A stretch of 62,528 bases of DNA from an uncultured Bacteroidales bacterium. Lineage in GTDB: Bacteria; Bacteroidota; Bacteroidia; Bacteroidales; Paludibacteraceae. A model generated the notes under the pieces. It was not told the DNA's origin. It made no database searches and saw nothing but the letters and a program-made list of their open reading frames with translations. The DNA is taken from positions 1 through 62,528 of the forward strand of contig CAMHKW010000010.1 in the NCBI GenBank assembly GCA_946185835.1, written 5' to 3'. The position numbers were made by a program, and so were the translations under genes. How positions within the stretch are numbered: position 1 is the stretch's first letter; every line of letters starts with the position of its first letter. Positions 21,001-30,800 of the stretch are shown here, piece by piece.

Positions 21001-21503
21001 CAGCCGAAGCAGCCGAAGGCTACGAATTTGTCAAATGGTCTGATGGCATACAGGACAACCCGCGTAAGGTCGTTGTTACTGAGGACAAGACCTACACCGC
21101 CGAATTCAAACAGAAAGAGGCACCGAAGAAAGAATATACCATCACCGTCTATGTAACGCCCGACGAGAGTGGACGAGTAGAGGGTACAGGCACTTACGAG
21201 GAAGGCGCGACTGCCGTTCTCGTAGCTCTGCCCGCCACCGGATATGAGTTCTCGCATTGGTCAGACAACTCAACTGACAACCCCCGCGAGATAGTGATCG
21301 AGAAGAACCTCACTCTGATTTGCAACTTCCACAAGATAGGCGACGGAGTGGAGAACATATTTATCAATGGTGGGAATGGTGAGAATGGTGGAAATGGTGA
21401 AAATGGTGGAAATGGTGCCCGTAAGGTACTGCGTAACGGACATATCGTCATCATCCTACCCGACGGCAGTGAGTATGACGCACAAGGCCGACAAATAAAA
21501 TAG
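15099..21503 (+). pseudogene. BspA-like LRR/InlB surface-protein gene interrupted by two in-frame stops
   Basis: From ATG 15099 (signal peptide MKKLLFISILMLSFVGTAGA) one frame runs 2,135 codons to the TAG-terminated tail at 21503, broken only by TAG at 19545-19547 and TGA at 20610-20612. No frameshift is needed, and the segments between stops continue the repeat pattern without a gap. The first part (1,482 residues) is mainly LRR_5/BspA repeats. The rest is InlB B-repeats, a Gly-Asn-rich linker and the sorting-like tail KVLRNGHIVIILPDGSEYD. The TGA replaces the tryptophan of a WSDGSTDNP motif (reads FIK-stop-SDGSTDNP). The TAG follows NFKPKK, just where a new repeat starts. TGA and TAG are normal stops elsewhere in the window, so recoding is unlikely. 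Read as intact it would be a large surface adhesin; as it stands the product lacks its tail. Confidence 0.75.
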
Positions 21504-21532
21504 CGTTGTTGCGTAGTGGTCTCACTCTTGCT

Positions 21533-21627
21533 ATTTCGCCCGAAACGCCATAAAAACCCCGTTTCGGGCGAAATAATAATACACTACTTTCGCCCGAAAC
21601 ACCACAAAAACACCCTTTCGGGCGAAA
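21533..21627. repeat. Two TTTCGCCCGAAA palindromes
   Basis: ATTTCGCCCGAAAC (21533-21546) pairs perfectly with GTTTCGGGCGAAAT (21561-21574). A second copy pairs 21588-21599 with 21616-21627 over 12 bases. They follow the interrupted gene and may terminate transcription. The paired layout matches the TTGTCTAAAA pair at 4561 but with unrelated sequence. Confidence 0.85.
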
Positions 21628-21641
21628 TAAGAGGCGGAAAA

Positions 21642-21773
21642 TTCACCACCAGGAACGCGAGCACCCTTGCTCGCGGCAAGGAGATAGACGGATACGCGGA
21701 ATGGAATTTCACCACCAGGAACGCGAGCACCCTTGCTCGCGGCAAGGAGATATACGGATGCGCGGAATGGAAT
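21642..21773. repeat. 66-bp direct repeat, two copies, each with an 8-bp hairpin
   Basis: Units start at 21642 and 21708 and are almost identical. Each contains the palindrome CGCGAGCA-CCCT-TGCTCGCG (first copy 21656-21675). The length keeps a frame open but no start or protein-like composition supports a gene. Confidence 0.85.
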
Positions 21774-21775
21774 TG

Positions 21776-21990
21776 AACCACAGATTTAGCAGATTTTTCA
21801 GATTAAGCAGATTTTTACATAGTCTCAGCGTTCTCTGATATCTCTGTTGATAACAAATCCGTCCAATCCGTATAAAATCCGTAAAATCCGTGGGAGACAA
21901 AGAATCTGTGGGGTACAAAGAATCCATGGGAAATAAAAAAAATCCGCGGGAGACAAAGAACCCGTGGGGTACAAAGAATCCGCGGGAGAT
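21776..21990. repeat. Degenerate 20-bp repeats of the AATCCGTGGGAGACAAAG family
   Basis: The stretch begins with CAGATTT-type units and continues with repeated AATCCGT and GGGAGACAAAGAATC units up to the stop codon of the minus-strand esterase gene. The same family recurs at 48378-48520 upstream of the acyltransferase gene. No coding potential is evident. Confidence 0.75.
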
Positions 21991-21993
21991 GGA

Positions 21994-23226
21994 TTAGAAG
22001 TTGTCGTTCAGCCACATTATATACTCAGCCAGGTATGTACGCCAGCTCTTCCATGTGTGTCCTCCATCGGTGACCAGCTTCTCGTACATTACACCTTTTT
22101 TGTCGAGTCGCTTGCAGAAGTTCTTTCCGTTGGCGTAAAACAAGTCTCCTTTGCCAATAGCCACGTAGTAGGTCATGGGGTGCTGTTGATACGTCATCAG
22201 CCATTTATCGTTGATCTGAGCCTGCGTCAAAGGTGCTATCTGTGCGGTATCGGGTAGCTGCTCTTTACCAAGCACCGGCGAGAAGAGTCCTACCACTTGA
22301 AACATGTGGGGGTTGTCGCGTGCTATGTTGGCGGCTTGTTTGGCGCCCGACGACAGACCTGCCACAAACCTATAGTGGATGTCGTCGATGCCGTAGTACT
22401 CCTCTACCTCGTGTGCCAAACGCACAAACGCCTGCTCGAAATGGCACTGCTGCAAGGCGGGATAATTGAACATATTACGCAGCAAGTTAGTCCGCCGTTT
22501 GGGAGCTATCTTATTAAGCACATTGCAGTCGGGCATCACCACCAGCATAGGCTTCATCTTACCCTGACTGATGAGGTTGTCGAAGACCTGAAATGCGCGT
22601 CCAGACTCTATCCACGACGCCTCATCGCCGGATATACCATGAAACATATAAAGCACCGATATATCCTGTTTGGCTTCACCAACCAACGGGTAGAACGGCG
22701 GTATATAAACCAATATCATACGCATCAGTTGCTGCTCGATGTCGTAGAAGGCTATGGTGTCAATCTTGCCTCTCGGCACATCACCGGCAGGTTCGACGTA
22801 GAGGTCAGCCATCGGCGTACCGCCCACAGCTATCACACTCTCGGTGTGTAACAGCACACATGCCGAGTCAGCATTCAGCGTGTCACGTATAAAATTCCCA
22901 TCAATAATAAAACGATACTGATATACCTCGGGCGGCAACACCTTGGTAGTGTATGTCCACACACCGTCATCTTGCCTTTTCATCTTTCGGGTGTACATCT
23001 GCCCGCCAAACCAGCTCTTGTCGGGTTTGCGCAGTAGGCAGTCGCTCGTCACCTCCACCTTTTTGGCAGCCGGGGCATAACAGCGAAAAGTGATGCTACC
23101 ATCTGCATTGACTTCTGTTTTGCGCTGCGTAGGTAGCAATGCTTCGGCAGACACACGCATGCACACAAACGATAACAGCATGAAAAGCAGACATAGCGAT
23201 TTATTTACATTATGATAATGACTCAT
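21994..23226 (-). CDS. Secreted esterase of the enterochelin-esterase-like (Fes/esterase D) family
   Basis: A 410-residue alpha/beta hydrolase with an N-terminal signal (about residues 1-28, FVCMRVSAEA). Residues about 30-125 form an immunoglobulin-like CBM48/E-set domain (FRCYAPAAKKVEVTSD...VYQYRFIIDG). The catalytic domain has the oxyanion-region MFHGISGDEASW, the nucleophile elbow AGLSSGAKQA and a histidine near the end in TDGGHTWKSW. Such proteins cleave ester side chains, often acetyl or feruloyl groups, from plant or host glycans in the periplasm. That substrate is inferred from the family. A second, shorter esterase without the E-set domain lies at 34971. The gene is divergent from the OmpA-family gene, with back-to-back promoters. 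Confidence 0.82.
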   Translation of the reverse strand: MSHYHNVNKSLCLLFMLLSFVCMRVSAEALLPTQRKTEVNADGSITFRCYAPAAKKVEVTSDCLLRKPDKSWFGGQMYTRKMKRQDDGVWTYTTKVLPPEVYQYRFIIDGNFIRDTLNADSACVLLHTESVIAVGGTPMADLYVEPAGDVPRGKIDTIAFYDIEQQLMRMILVYIPPFYPLVGEAKQDISVLYMFHGISGDEASWIESGRAFQVFDNLISQGKMKPMLVVMPDCNVLNKIAPKRRTNLLRNMFNYPALQQCHFEQAFVRLAHEVEEYYGIDDIHYRFVAGLSSGAKQAANIARDNPHMFQVVGLFSPVLGKEQLPDTAQIAPLTQAQINDKWLMTYQQHPMTYYVAIGKGDLFYANGKNFCKRLDKKGVMYEKLVTDGGHTWKSWRTYLAEYIMWLNDNF

Positions 23227-23258
23227 TTTCGTTTTCTCTATGCAAAAAAAATCAAATG

Positions 23259-23288
23259 CAAAGGTACAAATTATTTTTCAATTACAAA
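23259..23288 (-). promoter_or_regulatory. Promoter for the esterase gene
   Basis: On the minus strand TACCTTTG (23266-23259) matches the Bacteroidetes -7 element, with TTTG (23288-23285) 18 bases upstream. Confidence 0.55.
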
Positions 23289-23297
23289 AAAAAATTG

Positions 23298-23305
23298 TAC
23301 CTTTG
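23298..23305 (+). promoter_or_regulatory. -7 element for the OmpA-family gene
   Basis: TACCTTTG at 23298-23305 matches TAnnTTTG and is 60 bases before the ATG. The -33 region is only a T tract. It is back to back with the minus-strand promoter at 23259. Confidence 0.5.
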
Positions 23306-23365
23306 TGCGCTGTGAGGGCGAGTAACTCTAAAATCGAACTCGAGAAACCTTAAAATCTAAATAAT

Positions 23366-24856
23366 ATGTCTAAAAATGGTAGGTTGACGGCAGTATGCTG
23401 TCTATTCTTGCTTTCGTGGGTGCAGCTTGTTTCGGCACAAGATACCTTGCGTGTCACCCACAAGTCGGACACACCTATTGTTACATCAATAGGCAACAGT
23501 TATGTCGATACGTTGTTCACTATTGTCAACAGCCCCGATAGTCTGCAACGAGAGCGCACGGTCACTGTTAGCGACACCATACGCACATCAGCGGGGCATC
23601 AGTTTCAAGCATATCTCGGTGGAGGCTACGGCTCACTCGGCTATCAACTGCAAAACGGCGGTTTGGTCAGTGGGTCGTTGCTCGGTTTAATAGAGCTCAA
23701 CTACGCCTACTTCTTCCACCCTAACGTAGGTGTAGGCATAGGTCTGCGTTTTGGTAACACCACCTCTATAGCACGACTTATGGGACAGCGCGAGTGGGAC
23801 GGAGTGACCGACACCGATGGCGAGACCTACAATCACACTACCTATATCAAGTCGTGGCGCGAGCGACAGACTATTCATACACTCGACATACCCGTCTCGC
23901 TGCAGACGCAGTTCTACTTCAACCCCGAAGAAGAGGCAGGCATGTATATCAACGTAGGTGCCAGCCTTCGGTTACCGGTTTACAACCGATATAATACCAT
24001 ATTGGGCTATGTCGAAGACAAAGGGTTCTACCCTGCCACCAACCTCACTCTCAGTCAGCTGCATGAGTTCGGTGAGCGCAACCTCGCCGGCAAAGGCAAA
24101 CTCGACATCAAGCCCCTTGCGGCAGGCGTGTTTGCCGACCTCGGCTTCCTCTTCCGAGTGGCTGAACATACCGACCTCGCCTTAGGTGCCTATTTTCAAT
24201 TCACACCCACCGACATCAACACCGAGCAACGCGAATATCTCGGCTTTGCTAACTCCACCTTCACCTTTATGAATCCCTATAAAGGTGTGCTCCCCACCAC
24301 CGAAGCCTCAGTGGCTCACCCTTGGGAAGCTGCCATCAAACTCGGCGTCAGAGTGCACTCAGGGCGGACCAAAGTCAATACCTCAGAGCAAGTCGAGACC
24401 TTCTGGGTACCGATAGTCAAGTCCGACACCACCATAAGCTATATCACTCATACCGACACCATACCGGTAGTGCCTGTCGACACCACCGCTAAGAAGTCGG
24501 GCAAGCAACGCGTCATCAACGACGACGACTACAACGACCATATCATCTACTTCCGACTCAACGAACACGGACTACGTTCCTACGCAGTCGCTGAACTCGA
24601 CAACATAGTAAGCGAACTCAATGCTCACCCCGAACGCGACATCGTCATCGACGGTCATGCCTGCCGACTTGGCAAGAGCGCTTACAATATATGGCTTAGC
24701 AAGAAACGCGCCGATGCCGTGGCACAATACCTCGTTCAACATGGCATCAGCGAAGATAGGCTGACCATACGTTACCATGGCAACAAACAACCTTCCGACG
24801 ACAAACAACACGACCTCGCAAAAGACCGCCGCGTGACAGTGAAGGTTAGAAAGTGA
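23366..24856 (+). CDS. OmpA-family outer-membrane protein
   Basis: A 496-residue protein with a signal peptide (cleavage after VSAQ, about residue 25). A beta-barrel-like middle has alternating hydrophobic strands from about residue 70 to 345. A C-terminal OmpA-like peptidoglycan-binding domain spans about 395-496. That domain shows IDGHACRLGKSAYNIWLSKK, then RADAVAQYLVQHGI and RRVTVKV, the usual TD-x-x-G/LS-x-x-RA pattern with small changes. It probably tethers the outer membrane to peptidoglycan. The T9SS giant-protein gene starts 39 bases downstream, so the two are likely co-transcribed. A joint function is possible but not shown. Confidence 0.85.
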   Translation: MSKNGRLTAVCCLFLLSWVQLVSAQDTLRVTHKSDTPIVTSIGNSYVDTLFTIVNSPDSLQRERTVTVSDTIRTSAGHQFQAYLGGGYGSLGYQLQNGGLVSGSLLGLIELNYAYFFHPNVGVGIGLRFGNTTSIARLMGQREWDGVTDTDGETYNHTTYIKSWRERQTIHTLDIPVSLQTQFYFNPEEEAGMYINVGASLRLPVYNRYNTILGYVEDKGFYPATNLTLSQLHEFGERNLAGKGKLDIKPLAAGVFADLGFLFRVAEHTDLALGAYFQFTPTDINTEQREYLGFANSTFTFMNPYKGVLPTTEASVAHPWEAAIKLGVRVHSGRTKVNTSEQVETFWVPIVKSDTTISYITHTDTIPVVPVDTTAKKSGKQRVINDDDYNDHIIYFRLNEHGLRSYAVAELDNIVSELNAHPERDIVIDGHACRLGKSAYNIWLSKKRADAVAQYLVQHGISEDRLTIRYHGNKQPSDDKQHDLAKDRRVTVKVRK

Positions 24857-24895
24857 TTTCTTATTTCTAATTTCTGATTTCTAAATTTTAGCGCT

Positions 24896-27800
24896 ATGAA
24901 AAACAGAATATATACATTAGCAATAATGCTGCTGGCAGCAATAGCCATTCAAGCTCGCGAGTTTGAGACAAGCGAAAGACTGTATTTCAACGGAACGCCA
25001 AGCAGTGCAACATGGTGGATGGATCACACTTCCGACAGTTCTGACCCTGAATACACACGTCTATGGGCATATTTCTTCAACGGTACAGAACATCAATGGA
25101 TAGAAGCACAGAAATATAGTGCAACGGTGTTCTATGTAACTGCCACATCCACCAAAAACTGGAATGGTGTCATACTGACACGTCATCGCGGTTGGGTAAA
25201 TAATCCTTCTTTCGATGCCAACTGTCTTAATCAGACTGGCGACATCAATCTCAATGCATCGTTAAGCAACTATATAGAGAACTTCTACTACGATGATGGC
25301 GGCACCAAGAACGGCGCCAACTGGTGGGTTATTGCTCCGGCTCCAACAGGCAATCCGGCATCTTGGTCATTACCATACGAAGACGAACAGATATGTACGA
25401 GTGCTGCCGGAACACAATATGTACTTGCACCAAAAAACTACGACTACGACAACTCCAAAAACCACGCGTGGTACAAATATTCATCGGGGATATGGACTCT
25501 GCTTGACGGAATCGAATATCGTTCATCTGAAGGTCTACAAGACTATAATGAGACGCTCGGAGCAGCCAACAGCGACACATATTATTTTCTGCAAGCCGGA
25601 AAACCATCAGCATGCCGACTGATACGTTTGCGCCTCAACAAAGACTGTTCCGAGGGTGCAGAAGGGGCATGCAAGATAACTTCTTTTGTTAGTGTAGCAG
25701 CCGATGCCAATGTCACCGATAACACATCAGCCATCAATGGTGTAGTAGCTTTCGACGACAAGAAAAACGCCGGAAAACTGCAAATCTGGAGTATAGGTAT
25801 TGATACCGTAACCATCGAGAATGATAACATTAAGACCCCCCAGACATTCAAACTCTATGGTTTCGATGCTTCCACCACAAAGACTTACACTATTTATGCT
25901 AAGTTCTTAGATGGCACGAGCGACTGCGAGGCATCATGCACCGTCACTGTCACTCCGCCTCCTGTATCTCCTATTACTCATTCCACTACAGGTACTAACC
26001 CCGGGACACACGACAACGACCTCATGCGTTTCACAGAAGAGGATGTAACACTCACTCCTAACGACAAAACCTCTACCTACTTCCAATGGACCAATTCAGC
26101 CGACGACAGCAAGATAACGGGTACTTTCCCTGCCACCCGCATTCACACTTTTACGGCTCCTACCGAGCAGGAAGATATAGATTATGTATTCCTTGCTACT
26201 AACGACCCTCCCGAACCGGCAGGCAACCTCATCGTCAATGGCGACTTCGAACTGACTAACACAGCCTTCACCAGCAGTTACACCTATTGGGGTATTGACC
26301 AGACTGACTACTATAGCAGTCATCCCGGAGTATCAGGCGGTTATGCCATATCAAAAAACTCAAAGACTTTCGCAACTACATATAATGAAGTGAAAGCCCA
26401 CAAAGGCGACTACTTCGGTTTGTTCGACTCAAAAGCCACAACCAATGTTGAAGACCAAGCAGCATGGGTGGCTTCAACCAGCGATAACCCCAACCTGAAA
26501 GTTCAAGCAGGAGTAAGTTACCTGTTCTCATTCTGGGTTGCCAACATCAACAACTTTGGTGAGATGAACAATGGTGCACAACTTCAGTTCCAGATTAGCT
26601 ACGATGGTGGAACGTCATACAACAATCTCGGTTCCACTATAGACCTGGGCAACTATAAGGACAACCGTTGGCACGGCATGTCATCTATCGCCACCCCTGT
26701 CACATCAAGTAGTAATGTGAAGATTCGAGTTATCAATCTCAAGGCAATAACACAAAACAGAGGTAATGACTTCGCACTTGACGACATACGTTTTGAAGCC
26801 ATCACCGCCAACACTTCAAATATAGCCGGCTACGAGCATTTCCCTGTCAAATACAAGAAATGCGTCATTAACTCAGCCACTTTCACCCAACGCCAACCTG
26901 CAAGTTGCGGTGCCACCACGGCAGAAGTCGATTACACCGTTAATTTCGTATATCCCCGCGGCGACTTGTACATATATGAAGGTTCTATACTACGCGACCA
27001 CGTAACGGCAGCCACCATTGGTGATTGGAAAACAGTAACTTCCTACAGCGGCACTTTCCCCGTGCCTCAAGACTGTGACAATGCCGACCATACTCTGACT
27101 GTATATTTCGAGGACGCACTCGTAAAGACCAATGCTCCAACAACCTATTCCTACCATGCTTGGGCTGTACCTGTCGCCAGCATAGCATCTGATTCATGGT
27201 CTACTCCCACATGCGATGTCACCACCACTACACTCACCGCCAAAGTCAACTACACCAACCAGAACGGCACATTGTCAGCTGATGTGGACGGTATTTATAA
27301 CACAGCCTCATACGGCAGTTGGGAAGTCAACAGCAACGATGATAAACAAGTAACCATATCTATTAGCGGCATACCTGCCGATGGCAAGACGCACAAACTT
27401 CATGTAGCTTTCAACGGTTCACACGGCTGTACAATTGCCGAATACACAACATCAGCCGCTCCTTACATGCCCAATATCAAATCGGTGACGACAGAGGTGC
27501 TGCATGGCAACTACAGTTGCGGCGATCCGACTTACCAGGTGAAGGTGAAGGCTGAGTTCGAGAACGGACAAGGTCATAACATCATCTTCAAAGACTGGAA
27601 CGGCGGCACAGAGCAGTCTGTCACTACCGCTACCACCGACACCGAAGCTGAATATACGTTCACCTACGCGTGGGACGCTGCTCCGACATCGCACACCTAC
27701 GACGTCTATTTCGCCGGTGCAACCGACTGCCACCACACCAAGTCATACACCTCGCCGGCCGAGCCTAAGCTTTCGGCAACGCATACTCCGTTGTTCGCCG

Positions 27801-30800
27801 CCTGCGACGGCACTGACACCTACGCCCTTCGCTTAGACCTCACCTTCACCAATCAGAAGGGAACGAAGTTCTACGCGAGTGTGGATGGCGGTACTGCACA
27901 AGAGATAGCCAACACACACATAGCCGCTCAGACTGAGAAGACCGACCTGAGCATCACCATTCCTAACCTGCTTGCCGATGGCAAGTCGCACACCTATAGC
28001 GTATGGACCGACCACACTCAGGACTGCTCGCTGACCACCATACCATTCACAGCTCCATATAAGCCTATCATCAGTAATGTCAGCACCACCGTGCAGCCCT
28101 ATGCCTGCGGCGACGGCAACTATCAGGTGAAGGTGGACGTAAGCTATTCCAACAACCAAGGCAAAGACCTCATCATCACCGACGATGACGGCCACACCAA
28201 ACAGCTGACGGCATTAGACCCCGAGTATGCCGTTTCAGCAGGCAAGGCATCGTGGACCTTCGACATGCCGTGGGAACTGCCCGTCAAGACTCATACCTTC
28301 AAGGCCTACTTCGCAGGTGCTGAGGGTCCGAGCTCGTGCAAAGAGTCGCAGACGGGCAGCTACACCGCTCCTGCCGAGCCTAAGATTGACAACGTCAACT
28401 ACACCTTCGCTCCCGCTACGACTTGCGATGTCAGCACCTACGATCTAACCGTCACCTTCGACTACTACAACCAAGACGGCACCCTCACGGTTGACGTCGA
28501 CGGCGTAGCAGCAACGAGCATCACACCTGCCTTCGATGCCGACAGCAACGACAAGCAGCCGGCTACCGCCACTGTCACGGGTCTGCCTGCCGACGGCGGT
28601 ACAGGACATACGCTAACAGTGAAGACCGCCGGCGGCTCGCACAACTGCACGGCAACAACCACGCTTCTTGGCGTTCCACTTATTACAAGAGTCAACAGCA
28701 CGACAGCTGCTATAGTGACGACACCCGACTGCAATAAGAAGAACTACGACGTGAAAATCACTGTTGACTACACCTATCCTAACAGCGATCTCGTCATCAC
28801 CGATGGTGTGCACGAACACACCTTCCTGCTGTCAGAGCTGACCGTCAACCCGATAAGCCATACCTTCACGGGTCTGACCACTACGGGCAGTGCTGCAAAG
28901 GACTTCCGTGCATACTTCACCTCGGCTCCGGCATGCAACGGAGCTAACCACCATGCTGTCTTCCCTGAGCCTACCCGACCCGTCATCGGCACTATCAAGG
29001 CCCAGCCTACCACTCCCGCATGCGATGCCATCACCTATGACGTCAGCGGCTTCGTCAATTACGAGTTCCCCGCCGGCGACATGGTAATCACCGACGTGGA
29101 GAGCGGCAAGACACAAACCATACCGGCTGCCGCCCTCGTAAGCCCGCAGCCTTATACACTGACGGCTATCCCCGCCGACGGCAAGACGCATAACATCAGC
29201 GTCAGGTTCACCGGCGACGCTTCGTGTCCTGCTATCACAAAAAGTTACGATGCTCCTTATCAGCCTATCCTGAGCGGTGTAACAGGCATAGTACAGCCCT
29301 ACAGCTGTGGCGACCCGACCTACGAGGTGCTGTTCACCGTCAATGGCATAGATATCGTCGGTCAGCACCGCAACCTCATCATCGAAGTGGACGGCACTGA
29401 AATACGCAAAGAGGACATCACCACCTCCACCACTCTGCCTTACACCTACACGCACTCGTTTGCATGGGATGTCGCACCAACCGCTCATAATATCAAAGCT
29501 TACTTCGAAGGATATACCGATTGTAATAAGACCAACACCTTCACCTCACCTGCTCAGCCGCAGATAGGCACCGTCAGCTATAACTACATAACGGCATGCG
29601 ACCAGACCACCTTCGACCTCGAAGTGGAGGTAAAGAACTTCGTCAATCAGGACGGTACGCTCACCGTCAACATTGACGGCAAGACCGTCACCTCGACCGA
29701 CTTCGTTGCCGACAGCGCCACACCGCAGACCAAGAAACTGACCGTCACAGGCTTGAACGCTGATGGTAACAACACGAGCCATAAACTTGATGTCGCTTTT
29801 GTGGGAGGCCTGAGTGGTTGCGCGGCAACACAACAGACTCTTGCTGCTGTGCCTAAGATAGCGCGTGTCAACAGCACGAAAGCTACCATAGTGGCAGGCT
29901 CACAGGTTTGCAACAGCAAGCTCTACGACGTGACGGTAAGCGTCGACTACAGCAATCCTACCGGCGATATCATCATCACCGATGGCGGTTCGCTGGAGCA
30001 CACCTTCACACTTGCCGAGCTTACATCGACACCCGTAAGCTATACGTTTACTAACATTAGCTCTACAGGAGCCGCCAAAGACTTCCGCTCTTACTTCAAC
30101 ACCGCCGCAGAGGCTACATGCGACGGAGCTAACCACCATGCCGTCTTTGCAGAGCCTACACGACCCGTCATCGGCACTATCACCGCTAATCCTACCACTC
30201 CGGCATGCGGTGTCACCACATACAATGTAAACGGTACAATAGCTTACGAGTTCCCCGCAGGCAACATGGTGATAACCGATGTGGAAAGCGGACAATCACA
30301 GACCATACCGGCTGCCGCCCTCGTAAGCCCGCAGCCTTATACACTGACGGCTATCCCCGCCGATGGCAAGACACATAACATCAGCGTAAGGTTCACCGGT
30401 GACGCTTCGTGTCCTCCTATCACGCAGACTTACGATGCTCCGTTTATGCCCGCTATCACCAATGTAAGTGCTACCAACACCACACCTGCCTTCGGACTGA
30501 CGCAGTACGATGTAACCGTAGTGGTTAACTTCACCAACGGACAGGGAAGACAGCTTACTATCCGCTCAACCGACCTGACACCCGAATACAAACATACCGA
30601 GGCTGCGCCGACCACGGGAATACTAACGCATACGTTCACCGGCATCGAGACCGACAATGGCGTGTTGCATCATTTCGAGGCATACTTCGAAGATCAGCCC
30701 ACATGTATCGACAACGACAGCTACACCTCTCCCATTGCCAAGATGCTGACCACCTTCACTCCGACCATCGGACAGCAGACCTGCAACACCGAATATGTGG

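Noticed and set aside
21516..21776. 86-residue frame over the 66-bp repeats
   Set aside because: It mirrors the repeat units, which carry hairpins and sit between genes.
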